Shown: positions 10,247-26,542, numbered from the stretch's first letter. The stretch: 64,000 bases of DNA from Nocardiopsis sp. CNR-923 (GCF_001942255.1 NZ_MKKC01000153.1:62001-126000), one strand, 5' to 3'. Translations and numbers: made by a program. The notes: generated from the letters alone by a model not told the origin.

Positions 10247-10292
10247 ACGGCGGCGGCACCACCCCCCAGGGGAGGTGGTGGACCGCCGCCGT
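10247..10292 (-). terminator. Intrinsic terminator of rpoBC
   Basis: A long imperfect hairpin (ACGGCGGCGG arm pairing with CCGCCGCCGT, inner ACCACC/GGTGGT) begins 19 nt past the rpoC stop on the minus strand. Confidence 0.85.
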
Positions 10293-10310
10293 CCGTTCAG
10301 CCAACCGCTC

Positions 10311-17687
<7,377 letters not shown>

Positions 17688-17871
17688 CAGGGGTCCTTCC
17701 GAGGCTTGTGGCGGTTGAAGCGCGCACGCCAGACGATCCGTCACGGGAGGACCGCCGCAACACGGTTGAGACGGTCACACGAGCGGGAACGGGCTACCGT
17801 GTCCAGACGAAAACGGGATGGCGGAAGCCGTACACCGACACAGGGATCACCAAAGGGCAGCGCAAAAGAGC

Positions 17872-17900
17872 AGTGTAGCCGAACACCACACCGCTGTCCA
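17872..17900 (-). promoter_or_regulatory. Predicted rpoB promoter
   Basis: On the minus strand TGGACA (plus 17895-17900) and TACACT (plus 17872-17877) are spaced by 17 nt, implying a leader of about 180 nt before the TTG start. The remaining part of this gap (17901-18376) shows no gene or clear motif. Confidence 0.55.
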
Positions 17901-18376
17901 CTCACGGTCCACGGCGCCACTCACGACACCGGCAGGATCACCCGTGGCGGGCGATCCGTCAAGCCCGAACGCCGTCCTCCGTGCGGAACCCGACCGCGGA
18001 TTCCGCCTCCGAGGAGCCGAACGGGACCGTGTGGGTGGTCCAGCGCGCCTGCCCTGGCCCCCGGGGGGCGAGCCATCGGACACCCGGAAGGGTTCCCCCG
18101 CCCAGGGCGGGTAAACACTCTTCCCGGGGCCCGTCAAGAACTCCGGGACCGGAGGTTATCGCGTCCCGCGGACACTTCGCACACACGGACACCCCTCGCG
18201 ACGTCCGCGGCAGCCGTCCGCGACCGCCCCAGCTTCGCACACCAGGGCGACCGACAGCGGTCGGACACGGCGCGAAACCCGGCGAACGGCACCTTTCTCC
18301 AGACCCCGGGCCACGCGCCTCCCGGCCGCCCCGCCCGGTCCACCGCCCGGGAGCGCCCCGCCGTGCGGAAACGACG

Positions 18377-18412
18377 ACGCGGCCGCCCCTCCCGGAGGAG
18401 GAACGGCCGCGT
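18377..18412 (-). terminator. Terminator of the rplJL operon
   Basis: Hairpin with a 9-bp outer stem (ACGCGGCCG/CGGCCGCGT) and an inner CCTCC/GGAGG stem, 38 nt beyond the rplL stop. Confidence 0.85.
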
Positions 18413-18423
18413 GGCGTGTACCA

Positions 18424-18442
18424 GCGGGCCCGTACGGCCCGC
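18424..18442 (-). terminator. Second hairpin immediately after rplL
   Basis: GCGGGCC/GGCCCGC stem with a 5-nt loop, 7 nt after the rplL stop. Together with 18377-18412 it makes a tandem terminator. Confidence 0.6.
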
Positions 18443-18449
18443 GTGGGAC

Positions 18450-18839
18450 CTACTTGAGGGTGACGGTGGCGCCGGCGCCCTCAAGGGCGGCCTTGGCCTT
18501 GTCAGCCGTCTCCTTGTTGACGCCCTCCATCAGCGGCTTCGGAGCGTTGTCGACCAGGTCCTTGGCCTCCTTGAGACCCAGGCTCGTGAGGCCGCGGACC
18601 TCCTTGATGACCTGGATCTTCTTGTCGCCGGCGGATTCGAGGACGACGTCGAACTCGTCCTTCTCCTCCACGGCCTCGGCGGCGCCGCCGCCGGCGCCCG
18701 GAGCAGCGGCGACGACGGCGGCCGGGGCGGCGGCCTCGACGTCGAACTTGTCCTCGAACAGCTTCACGAACTCGGACAGTTCGAGGAGGGTCATCTCCTC
18801 GAACGCGGCAAGCAGGTCCTCGTTGCTGAGCTTCGCCAT
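18450..18839 (-). CDS. rplL: 50S ribosomal protein L7/L12
   Basis: Intact 129-residue stalk protein. The N-terminal dimerisation helix (LLAAFEEMTLLELSEFVKLF), an Ala/Gly-rich hinge (about residues 36-55) and the factor-binding C-terminal domain (VIKEVRGLTSLGLKEAKDLV) are in the usual order. It recruits translation GTPases through L10. It is 96 nt downstream of rplJ in the same operon and is followed by tandem terminators. Confidence 0.98.
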   Translation of the reverse strand: MAKLSNEDLLAAFEEMTLLELSEFVKLFEDKFDVEAAAPAAVVAAAPGAGGGAAEAVEEKDEFDVVLESAGDKKIQVIKEVRGLTSLGLKEAKDLVDNAPKPLMEGVNKETADKAKAALEGAGATVTLK

Positions 18840-18935
18840 GATGCGATCTCTCTTTCTCTACGGACACGCGCGTCCGTCGACGCCACGTGCGAGCCATGAG
18901 GCGGGTGACGTCCGCACCCACCGGGATCGGGTTGT

Positions 18936-19463
18936 CTAGGCCGCTTCCTCGGAGCGCTTGTCCGCCAGGGCCTGCGCGAGACGCACGGCCTTGGTCGGGA
19001 GCGCCTGGAAGACGGCGGCGGCCTGGCCCTGCTTGGCCTTGAGCGCACCGGCCATCTTCGAGAGAAGCACCTCGCGGGACTCCAGGTCGGCCAGCTTGGT
19101 GACCTCGTCGGCCGTCATCGACTTGCCGTCGATGACGCCGCCCTTGATCACCAGGGGCTCGTTCGCCTTCGAGAAGTCACGCAGGCTCTTGGCGACCTCG
19201 ACCACGTCACCGCGGATGAAAGCGACGGCGGTGGGGCCATCGAGCAGGTCCTTGACCTTCTCGTCGACCCCGGCCTCGCTCACGGCGATCTTGGTCAGCG
19301 TGTTCTTCACGACGCGGAAACGCGCGTTCTGGCCGAGGCTGCGGCGGAGCTCGTTGAGCCCGGCCACAGTGAGTCCCCGGTATTCCGCCAGCACGGCGCC
19401 GTTCGACTCGCGGAGTTCCTCCGTGAGTTCGGCGACCGCGGCGGCCTTGTCCGGCCTCGCCAT
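18936..19463 (-). CDS. rplJ: 50S ribosomal protein L10
   Basis: Intact 175-residue frame starting MARPDKAAAVAELTEELRES, with the conserved rRNA-binding domain (AEYRGLTVAGLNELRRSLG) and a C-terminal helix that binds L7/L12 dimers. L10 in complex with L7/L12 represses its own operon by binding the mRNA leader; such a leader is visible upstream (19464-19690), including a terminator-like hairpin. Confidence 0.98.
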   Translation of the reverse strand: MARPDKAAAVAELTEELRESNGAVLAEYRGLTVAGLNELRRSLGQNARFRVVKNTLTKIAVSEAGVDEKVKDLLDGPTAVAFIRGDVVEVAKSLRDFSKANEPLVIKGGVIDGKSMTADEVTKLADLESREVLLSKMAGALKAKQGQAAAVFQALPTKAVRLAQALADKRSEEAA

Positions 19464-19690
19464 GGGACTCCTTCCAACTGTGAACGCTGGTTGGTTCCCA
19501 AGGACTCACGCGATCGGCGTCTGCACGAGAAAAGGCCCCGAGCGCGAGGCGCACGGGGCACGACCGCGTCCGCGGGGCGAGAGAACGCGCCCGGAACGGG
19601 AAAGCTCTGGTGACACCTGCGCGGGCGCCCATCGCGGATGGGTCCTTAGGTCACCCGTTCGGGTGACGACCAGCGGTCTTCGGCAAGTAC
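19464..19690 (-). ncRNA. Ribosomal protein L10 leader
   Basis: The minus-strand leader contains GCCGAAGACCGCTGGTCG, a 7-bp GTCACCC/GGGTGAC hairpin, and GCGCAGGTGTCACC, in the arrangement of actinobacterial L10-binding leaders. A candidate -10 (TAGCAT, plus 19693-19698) lies just upstream. L10-L7/L12 binding here would control rplJL by feedback. Confidence 0.75.
19530..19559 (-). terminator. Attenuator-like terminator in the L10 leader
   Basis: On the minus strand GCCCCG-t-GCGC-ctc-GCGC-t-CGGGGC is followed by CTTTT, a rare U-tract in this genome. It lies 66 nt before the rplJ start, so premature termination may be part of the autoregulation. Confidence 0.6.
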
Positions 19691-19925
19691 CCATGCTACA
19701 GGACGCGGAGGAACGCCGGGAACGGATCCGGGACGGGCGGCTCACTCGTGGCGCCCCTCACACCGTGGAATCCGACAGGGGGAGCACCCGGCGTGGGATC
19801 GACGCCGACGCAGGAGGACGTGTTCGACGTCTCGCTGGTCTCCTCCGTCCCGGGCGAGAGCTCCTTCGGGCTGCCCGCCGAGGACGAGATCACCGACCGT
19901 GGCCGGCTTCGGTCCCGACACGGCG

Positions 19926-19960
19926 ACGGCCCCCGGTTCCACGAGGGAACCGGGGGCCGT
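19926..19960. terminator. Strong hairpin downstream of rplA
   Basis: Perfect 15-bp stem with a 5-nt loop, about 165 nt past the rplA stop. The stretch 19691-20124 around it holds no gene I can defend. Confidence 0.8.
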
Positions 19961-20124
19961 TCGCCGTCCGGAGACCGGGCCGCTCAGGAGCCGCCGGGGC
20001 GCCGCACGACGAGGCGGGCCGCCAGCGGGGAACGGGCCTCAGTCACGGCCGGGGATGAGCAATCCCTGCCCTCGGGGCGCCCGAGCCCGGTCCCAAGCGA
20101 AGCGGAGGACCCCTACGACACTGC

Positions 20125-20802
20125 CTAGGCGTCGAGCGGAATGCTCGGGCCCATGGACGTGCTGACCACGGCCTTCTTGATGTAGCGGCCCTTGGCGGCG
20201 GACGGCTTGAGGCGGTTCACCTCGTCGATCGCGGCCTGGTAGTTCTCCACCAGCTTGGCGTCGTCGAAGGACGCCTTGCCGATGATGAAGTGCAGGTTGC
20301 CGTGGCGGTCGACACGGAACTCGATCTTGCCGCCCTTGATCTCGGTCACGGCCTTGGCCACGTCCGGGGTGACGGTGCCCGTCTTGGGGTTCGGCATGAG
20401 ACCACGCGGACCGAGCACGCGGCCGAGGCGGCCGACCTTGCCCATGAGGTCCGGGGTGGCGACGACGGCGTCGAAGTCGAGGAAGCCGTTCTGGACCTCC
20501 TGGACGAGGTCGTCGTCGCCGACGTGGTCGGCGCCAGCGGCGCGAGCCTGCTCCGCACGCTCACCGGTCGCGAAGACCAGGACCCGAGCGGTCTTACCGG
20601 TGCCGTTGGGCAGGTTCACGGTGCCGCGGACCATCTGGTCGGCCTTGCGCGGGTCGACGCCCAGGCGCAGGGCGACCTCGACGGTCGCGTCGAACTTGGT
20701 GGTGGAGGTCTCCTTGGCGAGCTTCACGGCCTCGGCGGGGCTGTAGAGCTTGTCACGGTTCACCAGTTCGCTGGCTTTGCGGTGGTTCTTGCTGCGCTTC
20801 AC
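20125..20802 (-). CDS. rplA: 50S ribosomal protein L1
   Basis: 225 residues from a GTG at 20800-20802 (KRSKNHRKASELVNRDKLY), which has AAGGAG 6 nt upstream; the longer upstream frame lacks family similarity. Core motifs are GTGKTARVLVFA, LGPRGLMPNPKTGTVT and FIIGKASFDD. L1 binds the 23S rRNA L1 stalk and assists E-site tRNA release. It lies downstream of rplK with a 117-nt gap. Confidence 0.97.
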   Translation of the reverse strand: MKRSKNHRKASELVNRDKLYSPAEAVKLAKETSTTKFDATVEVALRLGVDPRKADQMVRGTVNLPNGTGKTARVLVFATGERAEQARAAGADHVGDDDLVQEVQNGFLDFDAVVATPDLMGKVGRLGRVLGPRGLMPNPKTGTVTPDVAKAVTEIKGGKIEFRVDRHGNLHFIIGKASFDDAKLVENYQAAIDEVNRLKPSAAKGRYIKKAVVSTSMGPSIPLDA

Positions 20803-20919
20803 GCGGTTCTCCTTGGAACGTGTGGTCGGTGGGCCAGCGCCTGGCCCTGCCACTGTCGGTTCTCGACGTCGACACCCCACGCGGCGCGGGCGATCGCCCG
20901 ACGCCCCGGTGCGAGGGGG

Positions 20920-21348
20920 CTACTTGACCTCGATGCCCATCGAGCGGGCGGTGCCGGCGACGATCTTGGCGGCGGCCTCGACGTCGTCGGTGTTGAGGTC
21001 GGGCAGCTTGGTCTGCGCGATCTCGCGGACCTGGTCGGCGGTGATCGAACCGGCCGTGCTCCGGCCCGGGTCGGTCGCGGCCTTGTCCAGACCGGCGGCC
21101 TTCAGGATCAGCCCGGACGCCGGGGGCGTCTTGGTGACGAAGGTGAAGGAACGGTCCTCGTAGATGGAGATCTCCACGGGGATGACGTTGCCGCGCTGGG
21201 CCTCCGTGGCAGCGTTGTACTGCTTGCAGAAGTCCATGATGTTGACGCCGTGCGGACCGAGTGCGGTGCCGACGGGCGGCGCCGGGGTGGCCTGACCGGC
21301 GGGGAGCTGCACCTTGACGAGTGCGGCCAGTTTCTTCTTCGGAGGCAT
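20920..21348 (-). CDS. rplK: 50S ribosomal protein L11
   Basis: 142 residues from the ATG at 21346-21348 (MPPKKKLAALVKVQLPAGQ) with AAAGGA upstream. The PPVGTALGPHGVNIMDFCKQ segment is the L11 signature. L11 and the GTPase-associated rRNA control factor binding and stringent response signalling, and L11 is the target region of thiopeptide antibiotics. Followed by rplA. Confidence 0.97.
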   Translation of the reverse strand: MPPKKKLAALVKVQLPAGQATPAPPVGTALGPHGVNIMDFCKQYNAATEAQRGNVIPVEISIYEDRSFTFVTKTPPASGLILKAAGLDKAATDPGRSTAGSITADQVREIAQTKLPDLNTDDVEAAAKIVAGTARSMGIEVK

Positions 21349-21529
21349 GTCGGGTCCTTTGCCTGATACGCGGTGTGTGCTGGTCCCCTGGCCCTCCTGA
21401 CGGCGCCGCGCGGTCACGTGGACCGCACCGGGCGCCGCTGCCGGGGAGGGCGCGCCCCCGGGCACGGGGACGGCGGACCGCCGGGAACGGGCGGGCCGGG
21501 GCGCCCCGCGCGAGGCGGAGCGCACGAGC

Positions 21530-21551
21530 GGGTCCGCCCGGAGGCGGACCC
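21530..21551 (-). terminator. Terminator of secE-nusG
   Basis: Perfect 9-bp stem GGGTCCGCC/GGCGGACCC with a CGGA tetraloop, 38 nt after the nusG stop. Confidence 0.7.
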
Positions 21552-21588
21552 ACCAAGTCTACGTCGGTCGGGTCACTGCCCGGACGGG

Positions 21589-22404
21589 TCAGATCTTGGC
21601 GACCTGGTTGAACGACAGCTCGACCGGGGTCTCGCGGCCGAAGATCGACACGAGCACCTTGAGCTTCTGGGTGTCGGGGTTGATCTCGCTCACCGTGGCG
21701 GGCAGGGTCGCGAACGGGCCCTCCATGACGGTGACGGACTCGCCGACCTCGTAGGCGACGTCCGAACGGACCTCGCCGGCGCCGGCGGCGGCCTTGGCCC
21801 TGCGCTCCTCCTCGGGCTCCTCCTCCGGCTCGGGGGCCAGGAGCTTGGCGACCTCGGTGAGGCTGAGCGGAGCGGGCTTGTTGGACAGGCCCACGAAGCC
21901 GGTCACGCCCGGGGTGTTGCGGATGGCCGACCAGGACTCGTCGGTCAGGTCCATGCGCACGAGCACGTAGCCGGGCAGCACCTTCTCGGTCACCTGCTGG
22001 CGCTTGCCGCTCTTGACCTCGGTGACCTCGTGCTCGGGCACCTCGACCTGGAAGATGTACTCCTCCATGTTGAGCGACTGGGTGCGGCTCTCGACGTTGG
22101 CCTTGACCCGCTTCTCGTACCCGGCGTAGGTGTGCACGACGTACCAGTCTCCGGGGAGCAGCATCAGCTCGGCGCGGAACTCCTCAACGGGGTCGAGTCG
22201 GGGGAGCTCGGGCTCCTGCCCGGCCTCCTCGTCCTCGTCGTCACCGCCCTGCTCGTCCGCCTCGTCGGCCAACTCCTGGCCCTCGGCCTCGGACTGCTCG
22301 GCCGCGTCCTCGGACAGCTCGCCCGCCAGGCCGGTCTCTTCCTCCGACGGCTGACCCGGCTCCTCTTCGGGGAAGTCGTCAGGGGTGAGTGGGGACTCGG
22401 ACAC
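21589..22404 (-). CDS. nusG: Transcription elongation and antitermination factor NusG
   Basis: 271 residues from a GTG at 22402-22404. An acidic N-terminal extension of about 80 residues, usual in actinobacteria, precedes the NGN domain (DWYVVHTYAGYEKRVKANVE, LPGYVLVRMDL, GVTGFVG) and a C-terminal KOW domain (VGESVTVMEGPFATLPATV). NusG bridges RNA polymerase with Rho or with S10 of the ribosome. It follows secE with a 191-nt gap and ends at a hairpin terminator. Confidence 0.97.
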   Translation of the reverse strand: MSESPLTPDDFPEEEPGQPSEEETGLAGELSEDAAEQSEAEGQELADEADEQGGDDEDEEAGQEPELPRLDPVEEFRAELMLLPGDWYVVHTYAGYEKRVKANVESRTQSLNMEEYIFQVEVPEHEVTEVKSGKRQQVTEKVLPGYVLVRMDLTDESWSAIRNTPGVTGFVGLSNKPAPLSLTEVAKLLAPEPEEEPEEERRAKAAAGAGEVRSDVAYEVGESVTVMEGPFATLPATVSEINPDTQKLKVLVSIFGRETPVELSFNQVAKI

Positions 22405-22595
22405 GGCTGCTCTTTCTCTCGTCGGATGCGCTACTGCGGGCCGACGCGCGCCGGACAGCGGTCGACGTCGAATCCCGTCCTGTCAGCTTACGGTCTCGGC
22501 GCGCCGGATGGGACCAGGCACGGGTGCAGGACGACGGGGAGCGGTGTCACATCCGGACCGCCGTCGTGCCCGCGCGGGCCCGAGTTCCCGCGGCG

Positions 22596-22937
22596 TCAGT
22601 CGCCCCTGCTGCGCATGATGCCCATGGCGCCGAGGATGACCGCCAGGCCGCCGGTGGCGACGCTGGTCCACAGCGGCAGCGCCTGGAACTCGCCCTCCCG
22701 GCTGAACCCGGAGTAGAGCCACGTGGTGAGCTCGGCGAAGACGAAGTCGAGGAGCGAGACGTAACTGAGGACGAGGACGACGAACACCAGGACGACGATG
22801 GTGTAGGTGACCAGTTCACGGCGCGTGGGCCAGCGGACCTTGCGGAGCTCTCCGACGACCTGCTTGGTGAAGGTCACAGGACCGGTACGACGCTTGGGCT
22901 CCCTGTCGGGCTTGGCGTCGGCGTCAGTCTGGGTCAC
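22596..22937 (-). CDS. secE: Preprotein translocase subunit SecE, with extra C-terminal membrane helix
   Basis: 113 residues from a GTG at 22935-22937. The SecE core is clear: FTKQVVGELRKVRWPTRREL amphipathic segment, then the transmembrane helix TIVVLVFVVLVLSYVSLLDF. Unlike typical actinobacterial SecE, which stops soon after this helix, the protein goes on for about 35 residues that include a second hydrophobic helix (TSVATGGLAVILGAMGIM). It is a component of the SecYEG translocon. The usual tRNA-Trp, secE, nusG order is kept. Confidence 0.93.
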   Translation of the reverse strand: MTQTDADAKPDREPKRRTGPVTFTKQVVGELRKVRWPTRRELVTYTIVVLVFVVLVLSYVSLLDFVFAELTTWLYSGFSREGEFQALPLWTSVATGGLAVILGAMGIMRSRGD

Positions 22938-23036
22938 CTGGGGTCCTTAGGGTCGCGGGCTGCTGGTCATCCCCGTAGTTCCGTAACGCCCCGCGTGGCG
23001 CGGCGGCCGAAACGACCGCCACACCGCGCGTTCGTG

Positions 23037-23109
23037 CAGGGCAGGAGGGACTCGAACCCCCAACCGCCGGTTTTGGAGACCGGTGCTCTACCAATTGAGC
23101 CACTGCCCT
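23037..23109 (-). tRNA. tRNA-Trp (CCA anticodon)
   Basis: Complete cloverleaf: AGGGCAG/CTGCCCT acceptor, D-arm, anticodon loop CTCCAAA and TpsiC GGTTCGAGTCC. The CCA end is not fully encoded. A TATGGT -10-like hexamer lies about 20 nt upstream. Placement just before secE is the classic bacterial arrangement. Confidence 0.95.
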
Positions 23110-23317
23110 CGGACGGAAACTGCGTCCCCACCATAGCCGGTCCGCACCGGGTCCGCACCCCACTCCGTGGAACGCGACCCGTCGAACGGTCGGCTCGCAC
23201 GAGTCTAGGGCCTGCGCGCCACCGGGACCAAACCGCTTTCCCCGGACAACCCCGTCGCACGCGGCCGAGGCGGCCGCGTACCGTCCCCCGCCGCCCTGGC
23301 CGAGGACGCATGACACC

Positions 23318-24535
23318 ATGGAGGACATGACTGAGCGACCGCGAGTCTCTGCACGTATCAGCGCTATCTCCGAGTCGGCCACCCTCGCCGTCGACGCGAA
23401 GGCCAAGGCCATGAAGGCGGAGGGACGTCCCGTCATCGGCTTCGGGGCCGGAGAGCCGGACTTCCCGACCCCCGACTACATCGTCGACGCCGCAGTCGGG
23501 GCGGCCCGCGAGCCGCGTTTTCACCGCTACACCCCGGCCGGCGGACTTCCCGAGCTGAAGAAGGCCATCGCCGAGAAGACCGCCCGCGACTCCGGCCACC
23601 AGGTCGAGCCCTCCCAGATCCTGGTGACCAACGGCGGCAAGCAGGCCATCTACGAGGCCTTCGCCGCGATGCTCGACCCGGGTGACGAGGTCATCGTCGT
23701 GGCCCCGTACTGGACCACCTACCCCGAGTCGATCAAGCTCGCGGGCGGCGTCCCGGTGTACGTCACCACCGACGAGACCACCGGCTACCTGGCCAGCGTC
23801 GAACAGCTGGAGGCCGCGCGCACCGAACGCACCAAGGTCCTGGTGTTCGTCTCCCCGAACAACCCGACCGGCGCCGTCTACCCGCGCGAGCAGGTCCGCG
23901 CGATCGGCCAGTGGGCCCTGGAGAAGGGCCTGTGGGTGCTGACCGACGAGATCTACCAGCACCTGGTCTACGGCGACGCCGAGTTCTCCTCGATCCCCGT
24001 CGAGGTTCCGGAGCTGGCCGACCGTACCGTGATCGTCAGCGGCGTGGCCAAGACCTACGCCATGACCGGCTGGCGCGTGGGGTGGATCATCGGCCCCAAG
24101 GACGTGGTCAAGGCCGCGGGCAACCTCCAGTCGCACGCCACCTCCAACGTCGCCAACGTGTCGCAGGCCGCCGCACTGGCCGCCGTCTCCGGCGACCTGG
24201 CCGCCGTGGACGCCATGCGCGAGTCCTTCGACCGCCGTCGCAAGACCATCGTCCGGATGCTCAACGAGATCGACGGCGTGCTGTGCCCGGAGCCGCAGGG
24301 GGCCTTCTACGCCTACCCGTCGGTCAAGGGCGTCCTGGGCAGGAAGATCCGCGGCAGGCGGCCGAGCACCTCAGCGGAACTGGCCGAGCTCATCCTCGAA
24401 GAGGCCGAGGTCGCGGTCGTGCCCGGTGAGGCGTTCGGCACCCCCGGCTACATCCGGATGTCCTACGCGCTCGGTGACGAGGACCTCGTCGAGGGCGTCA
24501 GCCGCGTCCAGAAGCTGCTGGCCGAGGCCGAGTAG
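23318..24535 (+). CDS. aspC: Pyridoxal-phosphate aspartate aminotransferase (class I)
   Basis: 405 residues (402 if the second ATG at 23327 is used; the region MEDMTERP is ambiguous because GGAGG overlaps it). Class I aminotransferase: VSPNNPTGAVYPREQ binding segment, catalytic lysine in SGVAKTYAMTGWRVGW, and a C-terminal RMSYALG arginine that binds the carboxylate. The start RISAISESATLAVDAKAKAM is typical of the actinobacterial aspartate or aspartate/prephenate aminotransferase near secE. It converts aspartate and 2-oxoglutarate into oxaloacetate and glutamate in the cytosol. A strong terminator follows. Confidence 0.93.
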   Translation: MEDMTERPRVSARISAISESATLAVDAKAKAMKAEGRPVIGFGAGEPDFPTPDYIVDAAVGAAREPRFHRYTPAGGLPELKKAIAEKTARDSGHQVEPSQILVTNGGKQAIYEAFAAMLDPGDEVIVVAPYWTTYPESIKLAGGVPVYVTTDETTGYLASVEQLEAARTERTKVLVFVSPNNPTGAVYPREQVRAIGQWALEKGLWVLTDEIYQHLVYGDAEFSSIPVEVPELADRTVIVSGVAKTYAMTGWRVGWIIGPKDVVKAAGNLQSHATSNVANVSQAAALAAVSGDLAAVDAMRESFDRRRKTIVRMLNEIDGVLCPEPQGAFYAYPSVKGVLGRKIRGRRPSTSAELAELILEEAEVAVVPGEAFGTPGYIRMSYALGDEDLVEGVSRVQKLLAEAE

Positions 24536-24560
24536 AGGAGCACGGAGCCGATCCGTCCGA

Positions 24561-24597
24561 GCGAGCGCGCCCCGGCCACGGCCGGGGGCGCGCTCGC
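24561..24597 (+). terminator. Terminator after aspC
   Basis: Very GC-rich hairpin (GCGAGCGCGCCCC arm with its complement) 26 nt past the aspC stop. Confidence 0.8.
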
Positions 24598-24670
24598 GTC
24601 CGACGACGGTTTCCCGGCCGGTCTCCCGATCCCGGTACCACGCGTGCGCCGCGTGCGGCAGGCTTGGGAC

Positions 24671-25720
24671 ATGGAGACACCGACCAGCGCCCGCCGGTTG
24701 GACCGGCTGCCCAAGGCGCACCTGCACCTGCACTTCACCGGATCGATGCGCCACTCCACCCTGGTGGAACTGGCGGAGGAGCACGGGATCCACCTGCCCC
24801 AGGCCCTGGTCGAGGAATGGCCGCCCCGCCTGCGGGCCACGGACGAACGCGGCTGGTTCCGGTTCCAGCGCCTCTACGACATCGCCCGCTCGGTCCTGCG
24901 CAGACCCGAGGACGTGTACCGACTGCTACGGGAGGCCGCCGAGGACGAGCTGGCGGCGGGATCGGGCTGGCTGGAGATCCAGGTGGACCCGAGCGGGTAC
25001 GCCGCCCTGTTCGACGGCCTGACCGCCACCCTGGAGCTGGTCCTGGACGCCGCGCGCGCCGCCGAGGAGGCGACCGGCGTCCCCATCGGCCTGATGGTGG
25101 CCGCCAACCGCACGCGGCACCCGATGGACGCCAGGGCGCTGGCCCGGCTGGCGCGGCAGTACGCGGGCCGGGGCGTGGTCTCCTTCGGCCTGAACAACGA
25201 CGAGCGGCGGGGGCGGGCGCGCGAGTTCGAGGCCGCCTTCCGGATCGCCCGGCGTGCCGGGCTGCTCTCCGCTCCGCACGGCGGCGAGCTCCTGGGTCCC
25301 CGCAGCGTCCGCGAGTGCCTGGACGACCTGGACGCCGACCGGGTGGGCCACGGCGTACGCGCGGTGGAGGACCCGCACCTGGTGGAGCGGATCGCCACCC
25401 AGGGCGTGACGCTGGAGATCTGTCCGACCTCCAACGTCGGGCTGGGCGTGTTCCAGAAGCTGGAGCACCTGCCGCTGCGCAGGCTCTTCGACTCGGGGGT
25501 GCAGATCGCGCTCGGCACCGACGACCCCCTGTTGTTCGGTCCCCGCCTGGTCGAGCAGTACCGGATCGCGCGTGAGGTCTTCGGGTTCTCGGACGCGGAA
25601 CTGGCCGAGCTGGCGCGGATGTCGGTGCGCGGTTCGGGGGCCCCGGACGCGGTGCGCAAGGAACTGCTTTCTGGGATCGACGCGTGGCTGGCCGCGCCGC
25701 CGGAGCGCGACGGCTCCTGA
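24671..25720 (+). CDS. add: Adenosine deaminase family protein
   Basis: 349 residues from the ATG at 24671 (METPTSARRLDRLPKAHLHL); the upstream in-frame ATG at 24644 adds nine unsupported residues. Zinc and catalytic residues are visible: HLHLH near residue 20, SAPHGGE (His and catalytic Glu) and GTDDPLLF (Asp pair). It should hydrolyse adenosine or deoxyadenosine to inosine in purine salvage. Its 3' end faces the transporter gene on the other strand with only 24 nt between. A related adenine deaminase activity cannot be excluded from sequence alone. Confidence 0.85.
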   Translation: METPTSARRLDRLPKAHLHLHFTGSMRHSTLVELAEEHGIHLPQALVEEWPPRLRATDERGWFRFQRLYDIARSVLRRPEDVYRLLREAAEDELAAGSGWLEIQVDPSGYAALFDGLTATLELVLDAARAAEEATGVPIGLMVAANRTRHPMDARALARLARQYAGRGVVSFGLNNDERRGRAREFEAAFRIARRAGLLSAPHGGELLGPRSVRECLDDLDADRVGHGVRAVEDPHLVERIATQGVTLEICPTSNVGLGVFQKLEHLPLRRLFDSGVQIALGTDDPLLFGPRLVEQYRIAREVFGFSDAELAELARMSVRGSGAPDAVRKELLSGIDAWLAAPPERDGS

Positions 25721-25744
25721 GGACGGCGTGCCGTACGAGGCGGT

Positions 25745-26338
25745 TCAGCCCAGGAGCAGCCAGGCGCCCTGGCCGGTCATGGCGGCGCCCGCGGCGAAGA
25801 ACAGCACGGCGGCGCCCACGCGCACGGCCCGTTCGGGGAGCTTCTTGCCGAGGACCGCGCCGAGCACGATGGCGACCGCGTCGGCGGCCACCATGCCGAT
25901 CGTGGACCCGATCCACACGGCCAGCCAGTGGTGCTGGGTGCCGACGGTGATGGTGGCGAGCATGGTCTTGTCGCCCAGTTCCGCGGTGAGGAAGACCACG
26001 AAGACCGTGAGGAGTCCGGAGCGGATCCGCCGAGAGGCGGCGCGTTCCTCGTCCCTGGCCGTCATCTCGTCCCCGTGCAGGGTCCACAGGCCGAAGAGGA
26101 CGAAGGCGAGTCCGGCGATGAAGGTCAGCCAGTCGGTGGGGATGCTCGCGCCCAGGACCTCGGCCAGCAGGACGCTGCCCGCGTGGACGACGGCGGTGGC
26201 CGCGGTGATCCCGAGGATGACGGTGAGGGCGCGGTAGCGGGTCGCGAGGGACATCGCCACCAACTGGGTCTTGTCGCCCATCTCGGCGACGAGAATGGCG
26301 AAGGTACTGACCGCCAGCCCCGTGAGAAATGCCGTCAC
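25745..26338 (-). CDS. GDT1/TMEM165 (UPF0016) family divalent cation transporter, probably Mn2+ exporter
   Basis: 197 residues from the GTG at 26336-26338, preceded by AGGAGGACGG. Two copies of the family motif are present, AEMGDKTQ (near residue 20) and AELGDKTM (near residue 120), each at the start of a three-helix half, giving six membrane helices with a charged central loop. Members move Mn2+ or Ca2+ against protons. The yybP-ykoY-type element just upstream strongly suggests induction by manganese, so export of excess Mn2+ is the likely role. Confidence 0.85.
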   Translation of the reverse strand: MTAFLTGLAVSTFAILVAEMGDKTQLVAMSLATRYRALTVILGITAATAVVHAGSVLLAEVLGASIPTDWLTFIAGLAFVLFGLWTLHGDEMTARDEERAASRRIRSGLLTVFVVFLTAELGDKTMLATITVGTQHHWLAVWIGSTIGMVAADAVAIVLGAVLGKKLPERAVRVGAAVLFFAAGAAMTGQGAWLLLG

Positions 26339-26384
26339 CCGTCCTCCTTTGACCGTGGGTCTCGGGCGGAAGGAGGGAGCGGAC

Positions 26385-26540
26385 GCCCCTTCAACCCGGC
26401 TGTTTCCTACCGGGTCAAAGGTCTCGTCCGCCCTGCTCGGCGCTGGTGCGGCGCCGGCGGCCACGGGCTCGCGCGACCGGGCCGAAGGACGGCCAGTGTG
26501 TCGATCGCGCGCATTGGGGACTACTCCCCTTCGACATCCA
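26385..26540 (-). promoter_or_regulatory. yybP-ykoY (manganese) riboswitch
   Basis: The minus-strand leader contains GAAGGGGAGTAG at 26521-26532 and GACGAGACCTTTGACCC at 26412-26428, the two conserved loops of this riboswitch, then a CCCGG/CCGGG hairpin before the GTG start of the GDT1-type gene. Boundaries are approximate. Confidence 0.8.
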
Positions 26541-26542
26541 CG

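Noticed and set aside
19748..20128. Possible small gene between the L10 leader and rplA
   Set aside because: It runs through the rplA terminator hairpin, has no ribosome binding site, and its second half has the Arg/Gly/Pro bias of non-coding GC-rich sequence.
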